Source: Paraspadella gotoi (lineage: Eukaryota > Chaetognatha). From it: a DNA stretch of 64,000 nucleotides. Each line of letters opens with the position of its first letter. The stretch's first letter is position 1. Under the pieces are notes generated by a model. The model worked only from the letters and a program-made list of their open reading frames with translations, ran no database searches and had not been told where the DNA came from. The position numbers were made by a program, and so were the translations under genes. The DNA lies in the NCBI GenBank assembly GCA_051294375.1, contig JBJCIZ010000035.1, positions 62,001 through 126,000 on the forward strand. The letters run 5' to 3'. Of the stretch, positions 21,241 to 30,974 are shown piece by piece.

Positions 21241-21412
21241 AAAAGGTTATTTGGTAATTCTATAAACGATCTGTTTTCACTCTGCTTTCTCTCTGAATAA
21301 AGCTAAACACCAAAACGTCGACCTTTTTATTCTAACGATAATAATCGTTTACAAGTGTGATACAAATTACAGAGAATTAATGTTAAAATATCCGCTCGGT
21401 CAGACATCCACA
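21036..21412 (+). repeat. 3' LTR
   Basis: Near-identical to the 5' LTR. Differences seen: one extra T in GACTTTAGAGG, a T/C shift near TTGTTTCTTTG, a longer TC run, and GAATTAATG in place of GAATGTAATG. AATAAA occurs at the equivalent place. Confidence 0.92.
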
Positions 21413-22080
21413 TATATATCCTTATAAAATCGAAAAATTTCAAAATAGGCTTTTCTTAATTTTGATTGCAGATTTGAATTCCTCGTCAAAAGTTGATAAA
21501 AGAAATATAATTCATTTTTAAAAATTCTTTCATTAAGTGGGTTAAAATTAAAAAAACTATATTTAATATATAAAAAATTAATTTTCAGCTTAAAATATAG
21601 CTTTTTCTAAATTTTGACCCACTTAATGAAGGAATTTTTCAAAAAGAGTTATATTTCTTTTTATCAACTTTTTATGACGAATCCAAATCTGCAAAAAAAT
21701 CTTTAAAAAAACTGTTTTGAAATTTTAACATTTATTGATTTAGTATTAGTATAAATATGGCCTACTGCGTAAATTGTAAAATTTATAATAAATTTTATTA
21801 TTAACTAAATGTTCATTAATATAATATTGTTCGTTCCTCACTTTTAGAATTTTAATTAAAGTTAAATTTAGAAATTTTACTACGCCTTACTGCATAGTCA
21901 AGCCTTCATTTTTTTCAATTTTGAACACAATTGATAGAAACTGTATTGATTTTACTATTCAAATCAGGTAGAGCGGCGGGCTTAATTCAAAAGCGTTTTC
22001 TTAATATCATGCAAAATTTAAAAAGTCTAATAAAAACTTATTAGAAACAAAAATCGTCGCACAGTGTTGCTTGTGAGTCC
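21413..22080. repeat. Right arm of the fold-back repeat
   Basis: Reverse-complement partner of 14960-15483. Its inner part (21475-21700) is also palindromic, with TTCTTTCATTAAGTGGGTT facing GACCCACTTAATGAAGGAA. The same inner sequence lies at the core of the fold-back element at 54089-55064, so both belong to one family. Confidence 0.6.
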
Positions 22081-22802
22081 CAAATTCTAGAAAATATTTT
22101 TTAAAATTTTTTATATTATTACATAATATATAAAAATATTTATATATATTTATAGCGTTAAAAATAATTTTTTTTTATTCAATCCAAAAAGGTAGTACTA
22201 TATATTAAAAAATATATATATTTATATTTATATTTTACAATAAAATTAGCTAATTTTTTTAAACTGCAACAGTTTTTTTTTCTATCATAGTATAATTAAA
22301 AAATATAAGATTAAAATAAAATTTTAATTTTAATAAAATATAATATTTATATAAAATATAATCAAAAAATTTTTTAATTTTTTTATTTTGATAATAATAA
22401 TAATAATAATAATAAAAATAATAATAATAAATAAAATATAAATATTTAATTTTTAATTTTATTTTTTTAATTATAATTATTATTTTTATTATTATTATTA
22501 TTATTTTACTGTTATTATATAATTTGATAATAATATATATTTTATTATAAAATAATTTCATTTTATCTATTTAAAATTATACAAAATTACTTTTTAATTA
22601 TTTTAATATTTAAATACATTTTAAAAAAATTATTTTTATAATTAATATATAATAAAAAAATATTTTTAACTGAACAGGATTTTTCTGAAAAATTCAGGCC
22701 CAGGATCTCACTGTGCGCCGGTTCTAAAGCTTAGTACTACGCATAGTATCTTTGTTAAATCAAAACGAGCTCGATTTTAAGCGAAAGTTGATCGGTTTGA
22801 AG
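22081..22802. other. Extremely AT-rich DNA with AAT and ATT microsatellites
   Basis: Includes (AAT)n at about 22390-22432 and (ATT)n at 22480-22506. Open frames in it are compositional. A short less AT-rich block at 22690-22790 precedes the next transposon. Confidence 0.6.
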
Positions 22803-23359
22803 CAGAGATGCAGACGCGATCCGGGAGGCGGAGTGGAAACGCGCGGAGGCGCATGTTTTTTGAGGTGGCGAACTTGGACAAGTCAAAAATTGGGGAGAAG
22901 GGAGGCGAATGCGGAGGCACAAAAAACGTTGCGCGTTCGCCTCTTGTGCTTTTGTTTTTATAGGCGAAAATCAAAAGGTTTTTGCCAAATTAAAACCTTT
23001 CTATTGTTCCAAAAATTTTTTCCAAATTTAGATATTGCTAAATTCTGAAGCGTTTATCAGCTGCCATTGGTTTTTTATTAACATATTTTTTATTAAAAAA
23101 AAAATTGGTTCTGTTTATATTTATTTTATCTAATAAGTTGTACATAAGCATATATTTTATATCTTTTTCTTTTCATGCATTCATTCACTCAATTTATTCT
23201 TTTTTATTTTAAACAAAAGATAATTAATTAATATTTAATTAAATTTGTTAATTTATTCCTATGAATATTTAATTAAATCATTTATTCATAATTCTATTCT
23301 ATTTATTTATTTACTTTATTGATTTTATTAATCAAATAATTTTTTTATCTAGCATCATT

Positions 23360-24055
23360 TTTTAAACTTGGATCTTTTTTGATTTGCATTATTATTTTAA
23401 CTGGCATCATTTTTTCAACTGGCATAATTTTTATAACATGGATTATTTTTTTATTTATATTATTTTACAACTTGAATCATATTTTGAATTTGCATTATTT
23501 TTTTAACCTATATAATTTTTGAATGCATTATTTTTAAATTTAATTTAATTTAAATTAATTTTATTATTTTTCCAACTTGCATCATGTTTTTATCTTGGAT
23601 CATTTTTTAACTTGCATCATTTCTTAAACTAGCTTCATTTTTAAACTTGTATATTTTTTTTGATTTGCAATAATTTTTTAATTTGCATCATTTTTTAATT
23701 CATTTCATTTTTTTATTTGCATTATTTTTGAAACTTGCATCATTTTTTTTAACTTCTATTATTTTTTTGATTATAATATTTTTTTGATTTACATTATTTT
23801 TTTTTATTACATTATTTTTTACTTACATCATTTTTGCACCTTATATCATTTTTTCATTTTAAATCATTTTTAATCTCGCATCATTTTTTGAATGCATAAT
23901 TTTTTAACCTATATCATTTTTCAACTTGCATCATTTTTTTTCAAATCGCAACATTTTTTAAATTGCAGCATTTTTTTAAACTTGCCTTATTTTCTTAACT
24001 TGTATTATTTTTTAACTTGTATTATTTTTCTTTTTTTGTAATTTTTTAAATTTAT
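23360..24055. repeat. Minisatellite of about 20-bp units
   Basis: Units vary around CTTGCATCATTTTTTAA and CTTGCATTATTTTTTAA. The array recurs at 25392-25925 because of the contig overlap. Confidence 0.75.
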
Positions 24056-25381
24056 GAAATTGGTACAACCAATATAAAAATTATCCATTCATTTAATAAA
24101 TAAGCTATCTTGCCCCTGACTTTGGACAGGCTTTGGTGGTTTAAGGCCTCCATCACTCTTACAAGATAATTACATAGCAGGTCCCTGCAAGCTTTCAATC
24201 AAGACTCTCTCACAGTCCCGTTTATTCACTCCCAGAGTACCTGGCTTCCCTATCAATGAAGTGGAAAATATTTCAAAGAATGTTTCAATTGTATTGAAAA
24301 GACCACTCCCTTAAGTATTAGATCGGGGAATACTTATTGTACTTATATTACTTATATTACCTTTTAACTTATATGGTTTTAATTTTTATATTAAAATTTA
24401 TATTATCAATTTATTTATAAAAAACAATTCATAAAATTAGTACAAACAATATAACAATTATCCATTTGTTGTTAGTTTGTAAAAAATAATTAATTTATTA
24501 ATTAATATATAAGAAACTAATTAATTATTGTTTTAACTAATTAATTAATTAATTATCGCTAATGATCGTCATCAGATCCAGCATTGTTTGCTTTTTTTTA
24601 TTCTAAGTAAAACTAAAAACTTTCAGCTTGAATTGAAAAAACAAGAAAAAAATTTTTTTAATGCCAAATAGTAAAAAGATATAAAATTATGGTAATATTA
24701 TAATTTTTTAATAAATTACACAATTCGATTTTTACTGATTTGGAATACTACTAAAATTTTTGGATTTTTAATTGATATTTTTTTAAACAATTAGTAAAAT
24801 AATATCTTCTTTATTTTAATTTAATTAATCATATTAAATTAATAAAATGTTTGATTGGAACATAAAAAAAAGAAATAGAAAAAAAGAAAGTAAAATAAAA
24901 AAATAAAGGAATACAGAAAAAGTAAGAGAGAGAAAGAGGAAAAAGAGTGAGTGAAGAGAATAAGAGTAAATAAAAAGAAATGAAATAAAGTCATATAAAA
25001 ATAAATTTTGTCCTTACTCCTTATTCTCAATAATATCCTTTTCCTAAGTATTTTTTAAAAGCTTTATCTCTTTCTCTCCCCATTTCTTTTTTCTCTTTCT
25101 TTCTATCTCTTTCTCCCTCTCTCTCCCTCTCTCTTTTTTAAAATGTCTTGCAAAAATTGTTTAAAATATATATTTTGTTAAAAAGATTTGAAAAAAGTTA
25201 ATACATATTTAAAAATAAAAAAAATGTTTTATTTATTTATTTATTAATTTTAAACATAACAAATTGAAAGTTTTTTCATGACCCATTGATCTGAATTTTA
25301 AAAAAATAATATCAAATACAAAACTATAAATACATTTTTTAACAAAAAGCCGGAGGCATTAAGGAGGCGAACGCGGAGGCG

Positions 25382-25391
25382 NNNNNNNNNN
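25382..25391. other. Assembly gap 1 (10 N), joining overlapping contigs
   Basis: The last 1.86 kb before the gap (23522-25381) reappears after it (25392-27238), almost identical and differing mainly in homopolymer lengths. This indicates an unmerged overlap rather than missing sequence. Confidence 0.9.
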
Positions 25392-27238
25392 TGCATTATT
25401 TTTTTAAATTTAATTTAATTTAAATTAATTTTATTATTTTTTCCAACTTGCATCATGTTTTTATCTTGGATCATTTTTTAACTTGCATCATTTCTTAAAC
25501 TAGCTTCATTTTTAAACTTGTATATTTTTTTTGATTTGCAATAATTTTTTAATTTGCATCATTTTTTAATTCATTTCATTTTTTTTAATTTGCATTATTT
25601 TTGAAACTTGCATCATTTTTTTAACTTCTATTATTTTTTTGATTTATAATATTTTTTTGATTTACATTATTTTTTTGATTTACATTATTTTTTAACTTAC
25701 ATCATTTTTGCACCTTATATCATTTTTTTCATTTTAAATCATTTTTTATCTCGCATCATTTTTTGAATGCATAATTTTTTAACCTATATCATTTTTCAAC
25801 TTGCATCATTTTTTTTCAAATCGCAACATTTTTTAAATTGCAGCATTTTTTTAAACTTGCCTTATTTTCTTAACTTGTATATTTTTTTAACTTGTATTAT
25901 TTTTCTTTTTGTAATTTTTTAAATTTATGAAATTGGTACAACCAATATAAAAATATCCATTCATTTAATAAATAAGCTATCTTGCCCTGACTTTGGACAG
26001 GCTTTGGTGGTTTAAGGCCTCCATCACTCTTACAAGATAATTACATTGCAGGTCCCTGCAAGCTTTCAATCAAGACTCTCTCACAGTCCCGTTTATTCAC
26101 TCCCAGAGTACCTGGCTTCCCTATCAATGAAGTGGAAAATATTTCAAAGAATGTTTCAATTGTATGAAAAGACCACTCCCTAAGTATTAGATCGGGGAAT
26201 ACTTATTGTACTTATATTACTTATATTACCTTTTAACTTATATGGTTTTAATTTTTATATTAAAATTTATATTATCAATTTATTTATAAAAAACAATTCA
26301 TAAAAATTAGTACAAACAATATAACAATTATCCATTTGTTGTTAGTTTGTAAAAAATAATTAATTTATTAATTAATATATAAGAAACTAATTAATTATTG
26401 TTTTAACTAATTAATTAATTAATTATCGCTAATGATCGTCATCAGATCCAGCATTGTTTGCTTTTTTTTATTCTAAGTAAAACTAAAAACTTTCAGCTTG
26501 AATTGAAAAACAAGAAAAAAAATTTTTTTAATGCCAAATAGTAAAAAGATATAAAATTATGGTAATATTATAATTTTTTTAATAAATTACACAATTCGAT
26601 TTTTACTGATTTGGAAATACTACTAAAATTTTTGGATTTTTAATTGATATTTTTTAAACAATTAGTAAAATAATATCTTTCTTTATTTTAATTAATTAAT
26701 CATATTAAATTAATAAAATGTTTGATTGGAACATAAAAAAAAGAAATAGAAAAAAAGAAAGTAAATAAAAAAATAAAGGAATACAGAAAAAGTAAGAGAG
26801 AGAAAGAGGAAAAAGAGTGAGTGAAGAGAATAAGAGTAAATAAAAAGAAATGAAAAAAGTCATATAAAAATAAATTTTGTCCTTACTCCTTATTCTCAAT
26901 AATATCCTTTTCCTAAGTATTTTTTAAAAGCTTTATCTCTTTCTCTCCCCATTTCTTTTTTCTCTTTCTTTCTATCTCTTTCTCTCCCTCTCTCTTTTTA
27001 AAATGTCTTGCAAAAATTGTTTAAAATATATATTTTGTTAAAAAGATTTGAAAAAAGTTAATACATATTTAAAAATAAAAAAAATGTTTTATTTATTTAT
27101 TTATTAATTTTAAACATAACAATTGAAAGTTTTTTCATGACCCATGATCTGAATTTTAAAAAAATAATATCAAATACAAACTATAAATAATTTTTTAACA
27201 AAAAGCCGGAGGCATTAAGGAGGCGAACGCGGAGGCGA
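25392..27238. repeat. Assembly duplicate of 23522-25381
   Basis: The order and content match throughout, including the shared landmark AAGCCGGAGGCATTAAGGAG at both ends. Interpreted as the same genomic DNA present twice. Confidence 0.85.
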
Positions 27239-27337
27239 TCCGGGCTAAAAAAAATGAGAGCACAACGCAAAACCGGAGGCGAGGGGGTCTCGGGAGGCGG
27301 GGCGAAATTCACCGCCTCCAGCATCCCTGGTTTGAAG

Positions 27338-28232
27338 AGCGATTTTTACGATTGCTTTTTGGCGATTACTTTTGAACGGATTGTCGGATTATGATGAAAT
27401 TATGCATGTAGATAATGTTCCAATTGTCTATCGAACGCTACCAAATTTGATATAAAACAATGAGTTGTTTAGAAACGATGCTCATCCCCATACTAAATAA
27501 TGAATGTAAAAGAAATTATAATATTTGTCACAACTTTTTTCAAAATAAGTTTGAAATTGAATTATCAAATAAGAGGGGAAAAATTCTGCAAAAAAAATCT
27601 GCTGGAAAGCAAGCGCGCCAGTTATTATCCCTGAAATAAGACTCTGGCTAAGTATGAACTCGAAGGAATGACGGTAAGGCGTATATTGAGAAAAACGATC
27701 AAAAAAAATAATAAAAATACAGAGGCAGAAAATAGGTCTTATCGAGAAAGAGGGAAAGTAGGAAGTGAATCTGGAATGGAAAAATCTCGTGGCTGCGCGA
27801 AAACCTCGATCGAAAAGGAGGAGGAAGCGAAACAGGAGGGAGAAGAAGATCTGCGCGTCGCCTCCTCCTCCTCACGGTTATGATGTTATATAGGAACATA
27901 AACGTCAGGGAATTTTCTAACTAATGAAATGATCAAATATCAATCATATTGAGTCAGTTAAGAGTAATAACAAATCTTTTCATTTCACTCCGATTTGAAA
28001 TCCGAGTTAATATTTTGTTCCGGAAAACACTTTTTTTAATCATTCGAGCTGATCTATTGAAGTTAGAGACGCAAACGCAAGTGGCGACGACGACGCCATC
28101 CATTTCCGTTTCTGGCGTTGAGCCACATGGTCACAAAATTATTAGATTGTTAATTTTTTTCTTTTCAAGAATTTACTGATATAAAAGTTTGGCTGGCAAG
28201 ATCACTTTAGTTTAATTTTTTTTCCCTCGCAG
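27338..28232. other. Intron sequence before the SLC30A9 last exon
   Basis: No exon recognised. A short Lys/Glu-rich open frame at 27668-27883 and GC-richer sequence at 28060-28130 have no splice or family support. Confidence 0.5.
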
Positions 28233-28538
28233 AACGACCGTATGATTCGCGCCCTTCACGACGTCAAGGCGACCGACATGGGAAATCACTTTGTCCGCTT
28301 TAAAGCTGAAGTGGACTTTGATGGTCGGGAGTTGACGCGGAGCTACTTGGACAAACAAGAACTCGATGAGCTTCTTCTGGAAATGCAGTCACTCAAGTCA
28401 ATCGACGAGGCAGAGGCCTTCCTTCTCCTTCACGGCGAGAACATTGTTGACTCCCTTGGCGCAGAAGTTGACCGGATCGAGCAAAAGTTGCGAAAGGCAC
28501 ATCCAGAACTCAAACATGTCGACCTCGAGGTTTTGTGA
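28233..28538 (+). CDS. SLC30A9: SLC30A9 (ZnT9-like) last coding exon
   Basis: Begins after the acceptor CCCTCGCAG with AAC GAC CGT, in phase with the exon ending at 12584. The translation includes ALHDVKATDMGNHFVRFKAE, VDFDGRELTRSYLDKQ and GENIVDSLGAEVDRIEQKL, and ends HVDLEVL, then TGA. This is the cytosolic or matrix-facing C-terminal domain of SLC30A9 at its usual length (about 101 codons) ending as the family does (HVDLEIL in vertebrates as I recall), so the stop is authentic. The frame is intact, unlike the second copy at 33187-33501. The open frame has an ATG at 28242, but this is internal. An AATAAA-type signal near 28936 could serve the 3' end; that is inference. Confidence 0.95.
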   Translation, partial: NDRMIRALHDVKATDMGNHFVRFKAEVDFDGRELTRSYLDKQELDELLLEMQSLKSIDEAEAFLLLHGENIVDSLGAEVDRIEQKLRKAHPELKHVDLEVL

Positions 28539-29265
28539 AGAAGAATACGTCTCGTCACATTTTCCCTTTAGGTCCTTCCACTCCTTTTACAACATTTATT
28601 TGTTGAGAGAGCCCTGCCCACCGCCGCGATCTAAATCTATAAAAATCTGCCTCGTTATCGTCCTAAATTAACTCCTAGTAGTAGTAGTACATGGTGACAA
28701 TTTTACAAGCGCCGGTAAAAACACGCTGTAATTTGCAAACCAGTGGTCATTTCATTGATTTTAAAAATTAGTTGAGTAGAAAATATTAAAGTCATTTATG
28801 TGTTCAAATTTTATATTGATCAGTTAAGATATGCCTTGACAATGAGTGGAGAAAGTTGGCTTGTAAACTTTTAGCACTTTTTTAAACAAAGTATTTATTA
28901 AGATATTAACAATATTAATATCCTCAAAAAGCCCTTTAATAAATGAAGAGAATGATATACTTACGAAAGCTCTAACATAAAATTTAAGCTGCCCAGCCTT
29001 GGTTCAAAAGTTAATTATTTAAAATTTTAAATCTTTTTATCGTCGCAATCGCTTAGCGTTTGCGACGATATTGTAACGCTTTTGCCCATAAGTGGCGTCG
29101 TCGTCGTCGTTGTTGTCGTCGGCTTTCCAAATTATAGATCGCCTTTTTTATAATTAAATTTGGGTTTATGAAGCTGAAAATTTATATACAGCTTCTCATT
29201 ATCGATGTGCTTAAAATTGAGGACAATAGAGTGAGGGAGAGTGGCAAGTATGTCATCCTTCAGAA
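28539..29265. other. SLC30A9 3' flank and a repeat with a 27-bp near-palindrome
   Basis: At 29040-29066 CGTCGCAA...TTGCGACG-type halves form a palindrome with three central mismatches, followed by GCGTCGTCGTCGTC and then ATACAGCTTCTCATTATCGA. The same series is found at 56418-56580, and again at 34035-34200 as an assembly duplicate. This is a dispersed repeat. Confidence 0.55.
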
Positions 29266-29462
29266 TCGCTTCCCCCGGGGGCGGTGCTGGGGGCGGCCCC
29301 GCGGGGTGGCTCCGCGGGGCGGCCCCGAGGGGAAGGCAAATCCTTACCGCCTAGGGGTGGCTCCCTGTAGCCACTCCAGGGGGAATCCCCAGGGGCTAGA
29401 AAAACCTTGCCCCCTGGGGCTACCCCCAGGCAGATGGATTTTCCTGCCCCCTGGAACGGCTC
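29266..29462. repeat. GC-rich cluster of CCCC/GGGG palindromes
   Basis: About 200 bp of very high GC inside AT-rich DNA, packed with self-complementary words such as CCCCGGGGG, CCCCGCGGGG, CCAGGGGG and CCCCCTGGGG. The region is open on the plus strand, but the peptide is Gly/Pro/Arg low complexity. A comparable cluster lies at 36425-36712. Confidence 0.75.
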
Positions 29463-29604
29463 TCTCTCCCTCTACTCTCTCTTTTTCTCTCCCTCTCTCT
29501 CTCTCTCTTTCTCTATCTATTTTCTATTTTCATCTTTCATTACAATAAAATATAAAAATAAAAATAATATTTTTCTCTTCAATTAATCAATCAATGAACC
29601 AATA

Positions 29605-30110
29605 GCTGCACCAATACCAACTTGCATAATTTGGTCACCTTGCATAATTTAGTCAATTGACATAATTTGGTCAACTGACATAAATTGGTCAACTGATATA
29701 ATTTAATCAACTTTTAAAATTTGGTAAACTTTTATAATTTGGTAAACTTTCATAATTTGGTAATTTTTTTATAATTTAGTTAACTTGCTTAATTTGGTTA
29801 ACCTTCATAATTGGCTAAACTTTTATAATTTGGTAAACTTTAATAAATTGGTAAACTTTCATAATTTGGTAAACTTTCATAATTTAATCAATTTGCATAA
29901 TTAAATCAACTCGCATAATTTGGTCAATTTGTATAATTTGGTCAATTTCATAGATTTGTCAATTGGCATAAATTGGTCAACTGGTATAAATTGGTTAATT
30001 TGCTTAATTTAGTCAACAGTCATAATTTGGTCAACTTGCATAATTTGGTCAACTTAGATAATTTGGACAACTTGGATAATTTGGTCAAATTAATTAATTT
30101 GGTCAACAAT
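29605..30110. repeat. Minisatellite, 18-19-bp unit
   Basis: Units follow CATAATTTGGTCAACTTG with many variants. The reverse complement of the same unit forms the array at 41650-41730 and 42506-42815. Confidence 0.85.
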
Positions 30111-30949
30111 CAACTTAACAATTAGCTAATTAATAATTTTATCCGATAGAAATAAAAAAAAGAAGAGAGAAATAGAGTGCAAAAAATTTTTTAATAATGT
30201 TCAAGTAAAAGTAACTTTTGTTTTTCCATTAAAACTCACTTTCATTTTTCTACCCACACACAAAATTTTATCTTAATAATTTTATAGAATAAAGAGTAGG
30301 ATGGTTTTAATTTTTTAATTCACTTATAAAAAATAATTAATTAAAAAATATTTAATTGATTAATTAATTAATATCAGTCTTTAAGTCCATCCCATATTAG
30401 CATTAAACTCCAATTATTTGTGCTTAAATAGATGGATTGGAATAAAATTTTGTGTGTGGGTATAAAAGTATGTGATTGAGCTAGATATAAAGTTTTGCTC
30501 ACTCTCTCTCTCAAATCGTCAGCCTCTACTTAACAACGTGAGTTCATCTTAAGCAATCTACAAACTGACGATTATTAATTACAAATCTTAAATAAAATAA
30601 AATTTATTTTACGATGTAGAACTCGTTTAATGTTGATGAATAGTTTTTATTTTTTTGGGGGGGGACTCCATAATTCACTAAGGAGGTCTGTCAGTCACTG
30701 CCCATTATTTGTTTGGTGATTTATTTAATTTCTTTTTAAACATCAAATTATGAATATTTTTTTTAAAAATTATGTCTCTCTATCAGTCTATCAGTATGTC
30801 CATCCAACAAAAAAAAAAGAAAAAAAAAATTAAAAAAGAAAGATAAAAAAAAAAGAAGACAAATGACTGATTAGCTTTTTACCACTAAATTTTCGTGGCT
30901 ACGTCCTATATTGTTTGCTAAAACTTGTTTTTATATCTTTTAACTGAAA
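30111..30949. repeat. Dispersed-repeat sequence including 160-bp-family fragments
   Basis: Contains TACCCACACACAAAATTTT (30250-30270) and, in the other orientation, GGAATAAAATTTTGTGTGTG (30440-30460), fragments of the family at 6241-7850 and 40980-41560. There is also a poly-G run at 30655-30664. Confidence 0.55.
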
Positions 30950-30974
30950 NNNNNNNNNNNNNNNNNNNNNNNNN
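30950..30974. other. Assembly gap 2 (25 N), joining overlapping contigs
   Basis: Sequence 26138-30949 before the gap is repeated at 30975-36048 after it. A fixed 25-N run is consistent with an automated gap-filling step that could not reconcile the overlap; that last point is inference. Confidence 0.9.

Larger units (their letters stand above)
15484..21412 (+). mobile_element. Full-length Ty3/gypsy LTR retrotransposon, CsRn1-like
   Basis: A 5.93-kb element with two nearly identical LTRs (15484-15856 and 21036-21412, both TG...CA), a primer-binding site, a gag frame, a pol frame and a purine tract. Flanks are TATA-rich on both sides, so a 4- to 6-bp duplication (TATA or TATATA) is compatible but ambiguous. 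LTRs differ only by a few substitutions or single-base indels and by TC-repeat length. Both frames are uninterrupted, so this is a recent and possibly still competent insertion. Gag has a C-x2-H...C...C motif (CSFHARFGKKAKNC) and pol has the order PR-RT-RNaseH-IN, features I associate with the CsRn1 clade. There is no env. It lies in sense orientation in the SLC30A9 intron. Confidence 0.95.
22803..27329. mobile_element. Second non-autonomous hAT-like transposon (contains the duplicated assembly segment)
   Basis: Flanked by a perfect 8-bp duplication GTTTGAAG (22795-22802 and 27330-27337) that fits the hAT rule nTnnnnAn. Ends are CAGAGATGCAGACG on the left and CAGGGATGCTGGAGG read inward from the right, the CAGRGATGC form typical of hAT. 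GGAGGCG words cluster at both ends (22820-22930 and 27205-27320) and may be subterminal binding repeats. The interior is AT-rich with a 20-bp minisatellite and no transposase. Because 25392-27238 repeats 23522-25381 across an N run, the real element is probably about 2.7 kb. Confidence 0.75.
12585..28232 (+). other. SLC30A9 intron, transposon-filled
   Basis: Phase-0 intron from GTTGTT at 12585 to CCCTCGCAG ending at 28232. Apparent length is 15.6 kb, but about 1.86 kb (25382-27238) duplicates preceding sequence across an N run, so the true length is probably nearer 13.8 kb. It carries a complete gypsy element, a hAT-like element, fold-back sequence and several dispersed repeats. Stretches between these (12590-14950, 27340-28200) are AT-rich with no exon recognised. 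Confidence 0.8.

Noticed and set aside
22259-22561. 100-codon Tyr/Ile/Lys-rich minus-strand open frame
   Set aside because: It reflects extreme A/T microsatellite composition.
27668-27883. Lys/Glu-rich short open frame upstream of the SLC30A9 last exon
   Set aside because: It lies within the intron, has no similarity to SLC30A9 and no convincing splice sites.
29168-29548. Gly/Pro-rich open frame over the GC cluster
   Set aside because: It starts in repeat sequence, crosses palindromic GC words and ends in TC microsatellite; no domain or splice support.
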